Positions 1 to 12,400 of a stretch of DNA of 64,000 bases are shown piece after piece; the first letter of the stretch is position 1, and each line of letters opens with the position of its first letter. A program made the translations under genes and the position numbers. This DNA comes from Diospyros lotus (taxonomy: Eukaryota; Streptophyta; Magnoliopsida; Ericales; Ebenaceae). The stretch spans positions 15,089,925 to 15,153,924 of the forward strand of contig NC_068339.1 of NCBI RefSeq assembly GCF_014633365.1, read 5' to 3'. Under the pieces are notes generated by a model. It was given only the letters and a program-made list of their open reading frames with translations, was not told the origin of the DNA and searched no databases.

Positions 1-1606
1 ATATATATTTACATGCTAAAAAACCAAAATAATAACAACGTCTCAATTTATTTTAAATAATTATATCTAATTCTATGATTATAAATAAATTAAAGTTAAA
101 AATACAAAATTTGCTTTTTAAGTTAAAGAAATTACTTTAATTAATAATTTAAAAGGAATAAATTGAAAAAAAAAAAACTAGAAAATGTAACCGATACTTA
201 GTCCTTAAATTCTAATAAAATTTTAATTTATTTTCAAAGAATATAAAAATTTGTGAATTCATAATTTAAACGAAATCCAATTCATATTTGAATAGAAAAA
301 ACAATGTAGTTTTTAATTTATTTTTGAATTGTAAAAACAAAGTAACCTCTAAATAATTGAGATTTTGATTAAATTTTCTTGTTTTTTCATAAGTATATAT
401 GATTTTTGATTGAATATTCAAAGATTATATTTATACTTTTAATTTTAAAAATTGGCAATTATTTTATTTATTAGTAATAAACATATTCAAAATTTGCTAT
501 AAACTCATTACCACAAACTGTGTCAAACAATCATAATATTTAAAAAAATAATTTTTCATTTCCTTGAAGTAATTATCTATTGTTTTCATTATTTGTTCCA
601 AAATTTTTAAAGCGGAAACAAATAATCAAATAATGTTATTTTCTATTTTTTGTTTCTAAAATAATAGAATTGAGAACACAAAGTCGACTAAATGAGAAAA
701 CTTTAATGAAAGAAAAAATAAAAATAAATAATATAATTTTTGTACGATTATCTATTTTTTTTTACTTTTTTCTTTCTCAAATCAATAACTGACGCTACCT
801 TTTTCCATTTATGAATAACTTTAATGCTTTATTTTTAATTAATTTATAATAATAAAATTATATATAATTATTTAAAATTAATTGAGATATTACAATTATT
901 ATTATTATTTTTTACATGTGGAGAATCACCACCTCTGGTCGACATGTTCATTGACACTCTCATGCAAGCCAAGATCTGTTGTCTCCTCTTTCCGTCTCTT
1001 TGTTGGTCCCATCAATAAAAATGAGTCATTTTACTAAATTTATTCAAATCATCAAATAGTAAATAATTTAAATTTCTTCTTTCAAAATTCATTCTGTAAG
1101 TAATAAAAAAAATCATTTTTTTCAGATGAAAAAACTCATCTATTCTGTTTGAAAATATTCTATTTAGAAGTATTATGTTTGGAAAACATTCATCTTTTCA
1201 TTTGGAAAATATGCGTTTTTTTCTGTTAATTACAGAATAAATTTTGATAAAAGAACGTTAAAATTTTTGTGATTAGTTTGGGATAATCACTGTTTAGTAA
1301 TGTGTACAAATTTGACCAGGTAACTTATTTTTATTGGTGGGAGAGGAGGATAAGACGGTTGATCTACACTCTATGCATTTATTTGTCACTCAAAGCTTAA
1401 AAGATAGAGAATGAAAATAAAAAATAAATTAAATTGTTATTATTATTAAATAATATGCTAAATATTTATTTTTTTGTAATATAAAAAATAAAGTATAAAA
1501 TTTTGAATAATAAAATGAGAGCTAATGTTTTATAAATATATTATAGTATTTATATGTATTTCAAAATAAATGGCATACCATTAAATTATTTTAATAGCAT
1601 GGACAC
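1..1606. other. AT-rich intergenic DNA
   Basis: Very AT-rich sequence with no credible coding frame, RNA gene or clear mobile-element end. I see nothing else that I can support here. Confidence 0.6.
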
Positions 1607-2087
1607 TAGAGATGTCAAAAAGGCCAGCCGGCCCAGCCCATGGGCTTTTTAAATGGGCCAGGCCGGGCCCTTAGCCCATAGGGCCTAGTGGGCCCGACCC
1701 TTTTTTTTAAATATATATATTTTTAAATAATATATATAATATATACATAGATATAAAAAATAATGCACATATAAAAAGAAGAATGTTTATTTATAATTTA
1801 CATATATACAAAATTTAGCTTGAAAATTTTAAATATATTTATGGTTATTATTTATATATATTGCGAAATAAAAAAATTTTAGCATTTAATATCAATAATT
1901 AATAAAAAATAATATAATTTCCAAAATAAATGAGCAAGGGCCCAACGAGTCGACCCATAAGAGCCTAATTGACTGGGCCCATAAGGGCCTCATGGGCTCT
2001 GCTCATAGGGTCCCAACGGGTTGGGCCCAGTAGGCCACGGGCCCAAATTCTTTGGCCTGACCCATCTCGACCCTTTTGACACCTTTA
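1607..2087. mobile_element. hAT-type non-autonomous element, GGCCCA-rich
   Basis: The ends are imperfect inverted repeats: TAGAGATGTCAA on the left and, read inward from the right, TAAAGGTGTCAA (10 of 12 match). This TAGNGGTGTCAA form is typical of hAT MITEs. Flanking 8-mers ATGGACAC and ATAGGTAC match at 5 of 8, as an old 8-bp target duplication might. Both arms are packed with TGGGCC/GGGCCC words around an AT-rich middle. No transposase is present. Confidence 0.6.
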
Positions 2088-2149
2088 ATAGGTACAAAGG
2101 TCATTTTTTATTTCTATGAATAGAACCACCTACTCGTAACATTATTTTT

Positions 2150-2600
2150 GAACCGTACCGACCCAATTTTGACCCACGACCCAATCTCTCGACCCTCAGC
2201 CCACGATCCAATCTCAACTCAGTATTGACCCAATTTTGGCCCTGTACCAATCTGTAGCAGCATCATTACCGTCACACGCTAAGCACTTTCGCACATACTC
2301 CAGATCTCATCTTCATTAATGAGGATTCCATCATTATTAATGACAGATCCCATCCTTATTTAATGAAGATCTCGTCGATGTCGGATATTCGGTCCTATCA
2401 CCCTGTAACGCTAGATGTAAGCATACATGCAGGAGGATATCTCCTCCTTCAATATAAACCAGCACTATCAAGAGCCAGGATATGTTTTTTTTAACCTATC
2501 GATACTTTGTTAATTTACTCTTTTACTCACTGTATGAACCGATCACCGGAGCCCATTCCTTGTCGCTGCAGGCCCACATCCAACCATTTATTTGGCTCGA
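2150..2600. repeat. possible LTR remnant
   Basis: Repeated GACCCAATTTTG-like words are followed by a TATAAA-like stretch near 2452 and a segment resembling the R-U5 part of plant LTRs (TCACCGGAGCCC near 2543, then TGCAGGCCC). No second copy or target duplication is visible, so this is only a suggestion. Confidence 0.25.
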
Positions 2601-3025
2601 AAGGAACAATTTCTTATTTAATTCAATTTAGAATTAGACTTAATTAATCATGGAATCAAATAATGGTGAGATAAATAAATTCCACCCACCTCTTGACGTA
2701 AATTTTGAGGCAACTAGTAATTTAACCAATTTACCCCTTTATTATAAAAGCCACAATCGCACTCTACGGCTCTCATTTATCAAATTTTATTGTGGGATAA
2801 TTTGAACTTTTGATAATAAAAACAAAGTAAATATAAACTTTGTTTATACTTTTGATAATTTAAACTGTAATATTTTTGATAATTTGAACTTTTATATTTT
2901 TCACATGTTAAATACAAAATAGTTTATACTTTTAAGTTATATTTTATTTGCTAAATAAACAATTATTAATTTATCTCATCATTAATTTTATTTTATTACT
3001 ATTTAATTATTAATTTTATTATATT

Positions 3026-4050
3026 ATTATTTATTATAATATAAGCTTGGTGAGGTTTCCTCTAGATGAGGTCTCATAGAAAAGTTAGTTTGGGCTCCGG
3101 AGAATACCTTCTCTCGAAAAAGTTTTTGGGGGTTTTGTTTCTTGAAAACTCAAGTGCCTTTCTAAAGACCTTTCAAGGACTACTTACCCGAAAACCTAAC
3201 TAGTCTTTTGAAGACCTTGCGGAGGCTAACTCCTGCGAAGGCTTTGTCATTTTGAAGCATAACCTAATGACAACCAAACGCCCTTACCCGAAAAGTTGTG
3301 CCATGTGTTTGTATGTCACATATCCAAGCTTGCCATGCGTCCCAATCCTTTGAGTGGTATAAATACTTTCGGACCCTTTACTTTTCAGACCTTTCTCCCA
3401 AATTCGAATATCTTTTTTCGACTCTTCTACACACATCTATTTTGAATAGTCCATACTCTTTCAAATGCACTATCCACATTGCACTGCATAATCTTTTCTA
3501 CACCATGATTGTATATGATTTAGGTATCTAATGGCCCATGCGAAAGAGATTTTAGTGTGTCTTTTATCTTACAAATCAGAAGATCAAAAGTCTTAAAGCT
3601 CTCCCAAATACCTATTTAGAATACTTTTTTGCAACTCCCATAGAAGATCCTTTCGTAGCTTCAAATACCTAAAGACCTTTTCGTAGTCACCATTTCGCAT
3701 GATTTCTTTGGATAATCTGTTTTGAGCAAACCTGGCCCTTTCACTTGGCCTTGTCGAGTTTTTGTTGAACTTATTTAAAATAAACAAGTTTCGATTGTTA
3801 TATTATGTTATTAATATTATTTAATTCTTGTACCAAATGTATTTTGAAGTGATATAATAATGTATTATTTTTTTTTTAATTTTCTATTATATAAAGCATA
3901 TGAATGCATAGTGCATAATAAATAACAATAATGCGTAGCATAAAAATATAGGAAAAATATATTTTTTTAAATTAAAAATACTTTTATTTAATATCATCTT
4001 TATATTTTTTGTTTTATTTTTCTTCTTTTTTGATCAATTACTTTCCTTTT
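3026..4050. other. upstream region, no gene
   Basis: A segment with CTCCGGAGAATACCTTCTC and a TATAAATAC box at about 3358 looks like an old LTR or promoter fragment, followed by AT-rich DNA. Small open frames here (for example 3298-3531) show no homology I recognise and are probably chance. Confidence 0.3.
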
Positions 4051-4053
4051 CAG

Positions 4054-4060
4054 TATATAT
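4054..4060 (+). promoter_or_regulatory. candidate TATA box of AK-HSDH
   Basis: TATATAT lies about 120 bp upstream of the chosen start codon, leaving room for a short 5' UTR that includes a CT microsatellite. It is the nearest TATA-like word; position alone supports it. Confidence 0.35.
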
Positions 4061-4147
4061 TTTTCGCGAATTCGGTCGTACCCAATCTGGAGCCGCTTCG
4101 GCTTAGAACGAATGCTCGGCGGCTGCAACAATTACCAGGCGCAGCCC

Positions 4148-4166
4148 CTCTCTCTCTCTCTCTCTC
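4148..4166. repeat. (CT)n microsatellite in the 5' leader
   Basis: A run of CT dinucleotides sits just before the AK-HSDH start codon. CT-rich leaders are common in plant genes. It would encode Ser-Leu repeats if the upstream in-frame ATG at 4112 were used, which argues for the ATG at 4178. Confidence 0.7.
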
Positions 4167-4177
4167 GGTTGCTGGCA

Positions 4178-6438
4178 ATGGCGTTTGCGTCTTCAATCAC
4201 TGCTTCCTTGCATGGGCTCTCGTCCAATACACTATCCCGCGAAAGCTATACCGCATCGAGGATCTGCTCTTCACCTCTCTCTCTACCTCAATCCTCTGGT
4301 CCTGTCTCCAAGTAAAGTTTTCGCTCTTATTCTTTTCCTTTCATTCGTTTCCCTTTTCAAGTTGGTTTTAGAGAAAATGGATTCAAATTGGAAGAGAAGA
4401 GCAATATGTTAATCTTTTACGCGATATTTGTGTTTTTGATAAAATTACTGGGACCCCGAGTTTACTTTGGCAAGTTCAGCTGATCGGATTTTGTTACTAT
4501 CTCCATCTCATTCAAAGACTAGAGAAAGAACTGGGGTTTACTGTTCGTTTGACATTGCTTTTCTACAATCTGTTAGTTGGCGGCTGAAATGAATTTTCTC
4601 ACTCTGCTATAATTTGCTTGCTTATTGTTGCATAGGCCTCAAGTTTGAACTATTTTTTTTTTTTAAGCTAGGGTATGTTCTAATGCAAAACATGATCTTG
4701 ATTGGTTGGAGAAGCTAACGAGGTTATTGGTGAAACCCGATAATTGCAAAGAAATGAGTTTGGTGGAATTAGAGTGATTTTGGAGATTGACAAACAACCA
4801 TCAAAGTTCTGAATTTTCCTTTTAGCTTTGAAGGGTTTTAGGATAGTATAAGATGTTAGATGCATTTTCTCCACTTTAACTATTTTGCCTTGATTTTATG
4901 AGTAACATTTTCAATAATGTCTCTCTTTTAAACAATTGGTTTGAGATATCTAAACTGATTTTTAGAAATAATTTCATCTCCAAGTCTTGCTACGAAACCA
5001 CGCACACTTGTATTTTTGCTAAACTTACATTCTGCATATTCGATTTTCAGCCTGCTCAACTTGAAACTTTTAGATTTTGAAGTGTCCCCTCCATAATTCA
5101 AGCTTAATATTCATGTATTCCTTTGTCTCATCCACTATGAGAATATTATTTACAACTATACTTAAAGCCTCCTCTTCTTGAATGTGTTTGTTGATAGCAA
5201 AGAGGTTGGAGCTCAATAGAGATCATTGATGTAATTCAGTTGTAATTGGAAAAGCCTCAGTGTCTCTTCCACAAATCCTAGTTCATGTTTCTACTCTCTA
5301 GTAATGTCCTCAATAACTTGTATATAAGCCATCCAAACCTTTTTTTTTTGCTCTAAAACCTTCCACATGACTTCTTTAAGGATTCTTAGGCTTTTTCAAG
5401 TCTGTGACTTGCCCCAGCAAATCCTTCTATCTCTAGACTTTTCTATTAGACGCCTTTAGATAGATATGGGACAGCAAGAAGAAGTTGTAGAAGGTTGCAG
5501 AGAGAGATAGAAGAGAGTTGGAGAAGAAAAAGAAGAAGGGGAAAAAGAATTCAGCAGGGAAGAAACCTCAATGTGTATTCCAAATCAATCACCTTGATTA
5601 CATCCATGTTGCCTATTTATAGGCTAGAGAAAAATCAATTTTCTAAACAAATCATATTAAAAATAAAGCTAAATTCTAATGAAATCTTACTATAAATAAA
5701 CAAGTTGAAATCTAAAATCTAATTTCAAAATTTAAATAAAACCTACATTCGAATATCAGAAATTAATTTAGTAATTATAATTTCTTGTCAATTATCCCTA
5801 TCGCTTCCACCTAAAATCAGTCAGACGAATCCACTAAGGATTTTTAGCCTATTTTAAGGGGTTCTGCCTCTTTACTACAAAAGTTATTCTCCTGTCTGCT
5901 CTCCTATGAGTTTGTGCTCCACACCAAGGATAAAATATTACACTAGGACTGTAATTTTGCCTCCTCTCTCTCTTGTTTGCCTTGGTTATCTCCCTTCTAC
6001 TCTCTGGGAGGTCTGCAAATTTCTTTATGCCTGTCTGTATCATACTTGCATTTTTGGCTGGTCCTTACCTCTCCAGTTATGTGCATTTGCATTTCTGAAA
6101 TCTATTTGCATGTTGGATGTTTATACAATTTTTTCTTGAGGAGATGACATTTTTGTTGGCATTTTTTTTCCAATTAATTCAAAATGCTAATCTGTAAATT
6201 GCAATCCAAAGTCAGAGAATCTCTACTCTAGGTTCTTTGTCATGGATTAAACTGACAAGCACTTTTCTTTCCTTTCCTTTTCTTTCTTCCTTTTTTCTTC
6301 GTCATCATCTTTTTTCCCCCCTCTGTTGTTTTTAACTACTGAAGGTGTTGGGCTTTGTTTCTTGTTACAGACTGGATTTGACCTGTCAATGGAGCCAGAG
6401 AAAGTCATTGCCCTTTCGTATTTGTGCTTCAGTTGCAG
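4178..6438 (+). CDS. AKHSDH: AK-HSDH exons 1-2: chloroplast transit peptide
   Basis: Exon 1 (4178-4311) and exon 2 (6371-6438) encode about the first 67 residues, rich in Ser, Leu, Ala, Arg and Lys with few acidic residues. This is as expected for a plastid-targeting peptide, and conserved kinase sequence begins only at about residue 85. The first intron joins in phase 2 across Lys (AA|A), the second in phase 1 across Asp (G|AT). Confidence 0.85.
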
Positions 6439-9400
6439 GTTTATTACATGCCATGGGTTTCTACTTAAGTTTTGAGGAAATTTCATCATTCCATATGTTA
6501 GAAATAATTTCACAATTGAGGTTTATGTACCCCCTTATATTTTTTGGCAGATGTTGTACGTGAAACATCTTCAGAGGAAAATCAGCTTGCCAAAGGTGAC
6601 ATCTGGTCGGTTCATAAATTTGGAGGTACCTGTGTGGGAAGCTCCGAAAGAATTCGAAATGTTGCAGAGATAATTGTTAGTGATGACTCAGAAAGGAAGT
6701 TGATTGTTGTGTCTGCCATGTCAAAGGTGACAGATATGATGTATGATCTGATTGACAAGGCACAGTCGCGGGATGATGCTTATATAGGTGCATTGGATGC
6801 TGTTCTAGAAAAGCACAAGTTAACAGCACTCGATCTACTTGAGGGGGACGAACTTACTCATTTCTTATCACAGTTGCATGATGACATCAATAACCTTAAA
6901 GCTATGCTTCGTGCAATATATATAGGTACAAAGTATGAATATTTAGTTATTATAGTCTTTTTGTCTGACAAGTAATTAGGAAGGTCTGTTGTCTTAGGTG
7001 ACAGGTTCCAACTCTAGACATCATATCCATCCACTTCAAGGGCAAGTGCGTGGATGGTAATTAAACTTCATTAAGGTCACCATCAATTCTGTGGATGTCA
7101 CATGATTCAACCTTAAACTACATGACATTATCTTGGTATTACATGTTCCCCCATGCAAAAGAAAAAGAAAAGGAAAAGGAAAAGGAAAAGGAAAACCTTT
7201 TACCCCTTGAATTTGAAACGACTGGGAGGTGGTATAGCTATTTACATTTTCCTCTATTAGTTCAACCTCATTTTTTTGGTAAAACGCATTGACATAATGA
7301 GTGAATCACATTAGTGAATCAGAAATTGGGCAGCCTAACATTTGCTCTAGTGGTTGAAATGCATTGACACTTTGATTACCAGTTTGTCATGTGGGAGCAA
7401 ATCATCTAATATGAAGATACTAATGGCTAGTGTCAACTACTTGGTATATAGGTACATATAATGTACCAATATAAAATAAGTAATTATTTCATACAAATTA
7501 ATGGTGTTTCTATAGTTATTAAAGTTAACTACTAGCGTACAACTAAATAATTGTAGTTAAAGTATACAGCAAAAGATTATAGTAATAATACATGCATTGA
7601 TTATTTGCATTGACCACAAGACAGTTCATTCTTTATGTTTCTTTAAATAATTATAGTTAAAGTACGCTGCAAAAGATTATAGTAATAATACATGCATTGA
7701 TTATTTGCATTGACCAGAAGACAGTTCATTCTTTATGTTTCTTCAATTTATTTGTGTTTAAGTTACCAGTTGTTCCAAAAATGCAACCTGAACATGAACA
7801 CAGTTGTGCTAACACACAATGAGCAAAACAAACACATAGGGGGACAAACTCACATAGCAACACTTGAACTCTGGACCTGCCAGAACTAAAGCTCTGATAC
7901 CATGTTATCTTACCACTTATCCAGAAGTTTAAGCTGCTAGGAAATTAACCCAATAACACATATCATGCTTTCCAAAAATTGGTTTAGTGCTTAAATTCAA
8001 AGCTGATTGCTGTGAGGTGAGATGCAACTCTGTCATGAAAATTAACACATATATAGACTGAAAGTTTGGTTATTGTTGATGTGTGACAGATGAAATGATG
8101 ACGTGTGTTGAAAATAGAGGTGAATTGAAAAGAATGCTGAAAGCTCTATCAAACGAACAAAAATTGCTGTGGGATGAGATGGCACCCCGTCATGAAAATA
8201 ATTTATAAATATGCTAAAAGTATGGTCTGATGGGCAATGTGTGACCGGTGCAATGATGATATAACTTGGAAACAGAAGTGAATTGAAAAGATGCTGAAAG
8301 ATCTATCAAAAGAACAAGAAATTTATGTGTAGGTGTGGAATTTGTTTGGCACATTTCCTAATTTACGAGCCAATGAAATCAGTTTGCCAATTCAATGCAA
8401 ATTCACATTGGACTGAGAACCACAAATTAGATATTTAGAGTACTTGCTAAAAAAAAAAAAAAAGCTAGATTGGGGAATGACACCATATCTACATTGATTA
8501 GGTGACTTAAATTGACACTGGCCATACAGGTTGTGAAAGTTATTCAGTTTGCTACAATAAGAACTTTACTTGTTACTTGTAATATGAGATGTTTTAAGTT
8601 GTGACTGGCTGACTGCTATCAGTTTTCGTTCATTGTATCTTTGGGACCTGTGATCATTCCATTGATGGTTGATTGTGACACTGGTAATTTCTTTTTGTTC
8701 TGAGAATAACTTAAGGTGTGCAAGTGCTAGGCATAGAAAATGTTCAAGATTTACATCAGAAATGAAGATGGTACACATGAAACAAGAGAATAAGGGAAAA
8801 TACTTTCCAGGCACTGAGTCTTTTTGAGACAAAATGGAATGTAAGCAGAAAGTTTTACAATCAATATTCATAAATTTCTATATCAAGAATGCAAATAATT
8901 TGTTCTTATGATTATCACCTTTTCTCCTCCCCCTTCCCCAAAAGGATCCGCATTGCATAACTTTTGCTAAAATTCTGCAAAATATTGTGTTGATGGTGCT
9001 GTGATATGCTCTCTATTGGTCTTATGACAAGAAATGTACCTTTTCCTTTTCTAATCAATTATATGAATGAGGTTGGTTCCACTTATTACTTTAATTATCC
9101 GAAACCTACATCATCGCCATTATTGCCTTTTTTCTTACTACCTTTAGTTCTTTACTGACAGATAATTTTACATATTACCTTAATTTGCTACTGCAGCTGG
9201 TCATGCAACAGAGTCCTTTGCAGACTTTGTTGTAGGGCATGGAGAGTTATGGTCTGCTCAGATGTTGGCATCTCTTGTCAGAAAGGTGTGCTGTGGTTTG
9301 TTGCCTTTTATAATGTGGAGTGAGAATTATATTTTTTTATTCTTATTTTATTTTTTCGGTGCTGCAGAGGGGGATGGATTGTAATTGGATGGATACAAGG

Positions 9401-12400
9401 GATGTCCTTGTTGTAAACCCGACTAGTTCTAATCAAGTTGATCCAGATTACTCAGAATCTGAAAAAAGACTTGAGAAGTGGTTTTTGCAAAATTCATCGA
9501 AGGCAATCATTGCCACTGGTTTTATAGCTAGCACTCCTCAAAATATTCCGACAACTTTGAAAAGAGATGGAAGTGACTTCTCTGCTGCAATAATGGGTGC
9601 TTTATTCAGGGCACGCCAAGTCACAATCTGGACAGATGTTGATGGTGTTTATAGTGCTGATCCCAGAAAAGGTTTGTGCAGATCACTTTTTTGGTGTGTT
9701 GGAATCACTTAAATGCTTTCTCTCTTGAAATGTTTGCTAAGAACTTCTCCAGTGTCCAACTTACCACATGAAAATATGCTTGACATGTTTGTTTTATCAT
9801 TCTGATATAGGAAGTTAAATTTCTGGACTGCTGTTTTTTAATACAAAAACTATTTGGGGTTTGATGGAAATGCTAAAGAAAATTCTTTCTGCAGTAAGTG
9901 AAGCTGTGGTACTGAAGACATTGACTTATCAAGAAGCCTGGGAAATGGTGAACTTGTACCTCTTCGTGCACTTGTCATAATTGTTGGCACTTACTATTTC
10001 AAATTCCTAACAACAATTTTTGATGCTATTGCAGTCGTATTTTGGGGCAAATGTTTTACATCCTCGGACCATCATTCCCGTGATGCAATATGATATTCCA
10101 ATTATTATAAGAAATATCTTCAACCTCTCAGCCCCTGGAACTATGATCTGCCGTACTTCTGTCAATGAGTTTGAAGACAGGACACATTTGGAACCTGTGG
10201 TCAAAGGGTTTGCAACAATAGATAATTTGGCTCTTGTAAATGTTGAGGGGTAAACGTGTATTGCAATGATAATTCTGCTCCTGTTCTTTGTAGTTGTAAT
10301 ATGCAGGACATTTAAACTGCACCTTCCACATTTCTCTTTGCAGAACTGGGATGGCTGGTGTTCCTGGTACAGCTAGTGCCATTTTTGGTGCAGTGAAGGA
10401 TGTAGGAGCTAATGTTATCATGATATCCCAGGTATCTTCACCTCTGATGTGCATTCTATAATTTTGAATACTATATAATACAAAGTATGTGACTGGGTCT
10501 AATGCAGGCTAGCAGTGAGCATTCTGTGTGCTTTGCCGTCCCTGAGAAGGAAGTAAAAGCTGTTGCTGAGGCTTTACAGTCCACATTTCGTCAAGCTCTG
10601 GACGCAGGGCGTCTTTCTCAGGTTTCATACTTTTATTTGATAGAAATCTAAGAGTTCATTCTGTTCTTTGCGCTTGAATCTTCTAAATCATTAAAATTTA
10701 TTGGTCATCATTTTCAAGACTCTTTCTGATTTTATGTTCCTTGAATTTTATATGGAGTGCTCTTAAACCAGAAAACTTCTACTAGAACTTGAAAGTTTGT
10801 GCTTTCTTTGAATTGCACAAGACTCTAGAGAGTTTAGATTGACAATATGGTTGAAGAATTTGGAGAATAATGAATTTCTCTACTTCCTTTGATCGAGAAG
10901 TACAATTATATAGAAGTAGGAACTTCCAAATACAGCTTAGGAAACCATACAGCTTTGGAAACTACTAAATACAGCTTAGGAAACTACTAAATACTGTTTA
11001 GGAAACTATACCACTTAGAAGACTGCCAAAAAAGAATCATTAATTCCATAGGATCAGAAAATCAGGGTTCTTGAATTAGGAAACAGATAAGAAAGCTGGG
11101 ATTCTACACTCCCCCTCAAGCTGGGTTATGTATGTCAAGCATACCTAGCTTGGACTTCAAATTTTCGAATGTATTTTGCGGGAGAGCCTTTGTTAGGATG
11201 TCAACAATCTGAAAAATAGTTGGAGTATAGATCAGTTTGACAATCCCTCCTTCCACCTTTTCTGTTATGAAGTGTCGATCCAATTCTATATGCTTGGTTT
11301 GGTTGTGATGAACCGGATTCTTAGCAATGCTTATGGTGGTCTCGTTGTCGCAGAGTAGTCTCATAGAGGTGCTGGATTGAACCTTCAATTCCCCAAGTAA
11401 TCTCATAAGCCATATACCTTCACAAATTCCATGGGACATAGCATGAAACTTTGCTTTTGTGCTGCTTCTAGTGACCGCTGTTTGGTTTTTAGTCCTCCAT
11501 GTAACAAGATTTCCACAAACATAGGAACAATACCTTGTGGTTGATCACCGATTTGTTATAGACCTGGCCCAGTTTGCATTAGTGTACACTTCTACATCTC
11601 TATTTGTAGTTTTCTTGAAGTAAAGGCCCTCTCCTGAGTTCTTTTTTAGATACTGGAGGATGCGATGGACAACTTTAAGGTGAAGTTTTGGAGGATTATT
11701 CATATTTTTGCTTACCATACCTATTGCAAATTCGATATCGGGTTGGGTCTGGGAAATGTAGATGAGTTTCTCCACAAGCCGCTAGTATCTTCCTTTGTCT
11801 GTGAGTGAGTCTCTTTCGATTTCACCCAATTTGTTTGTTGAGTCCATTGGAGTATCTGTCGGTTTGCACCCAATCATTCTTGTCTCTTTTAATAAGTCCA
11901 TTATATACTTCCATTGAGAAATATAAATTCCCTTTCTTGAGTGAGCTACTTCCACCCAAGGAAGTACTTGAGGAATCCCAAGTCCTTTGCTTCAAACTTG
12001 TTGGCTAGGAGCTTCTTTGCATTACTAGTTTCTTCACTAGAATCTCCTGTGATGATGATATCATCCACATACACAATGATGATCGTCCTTTTCCCCTCTG
12101 TCGAAAATATCACAAGTAAGGTATGATTAGATTGACATTGCAGAAATTCATACCTTTTTAAAACTTTGGTGAGATGACCGAACCATGCTCTAAGAGATTG
12201 TTTAAGTCCATATAGAGATTTTTTAAGCTTGCAGACTTTCCCACTGCTGCCTTGATTTTCAAATCCTGAAGGGATTTTCATATAAACATCCTCTTCCAAG
12301 TCACCATTCAAAAAAGCATTCTTGATGTCGAATTGGTGAAGAGGCCAGTCTAAGTTTGCTGCCAAAGTCAGTAGGACTTGTATTGAATTCAGTTTGGCTA

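Larger units (their letters stand above)
6926..9196 (+). other. AK-HSDH intron 3 with local tandem duplications
   Basis: Contains a two-copy 100-bp direct repeat (7544-7743), a looser two-copy repeat of about 155 bp (about 8001-8310), an AAAAGG run (about 7160-7195) and, at 7891-7906, a reverse-complement primer-binding-like word GCTCTGATACCATGTT that may mark an old LTR element. No gene seen. Confidence 0.7.

Noticed and set aside
3298..3531. 77-codon plus-strand frame upstream of AK-HSDH
   Set aside because: No recognisable domain, odd composition, and it lies in LTR-like debris.
4112..4177. Upstream in-frame ATG that would extend AK-HSDH by 22 residues
   Set aside because: The extension is mostly encoded by a CT microsatellite (Ser-Leu repeats), while the ATG at 4178 gives a normal transit peptide and length.
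7891..7906. GCTCTGATACCATGTT as proof of another copia
   Set aside because: Reads like a reverse-complement primer site, but no LTR pair, polypurine tract or coding domain accompanies it; at most an old relic.
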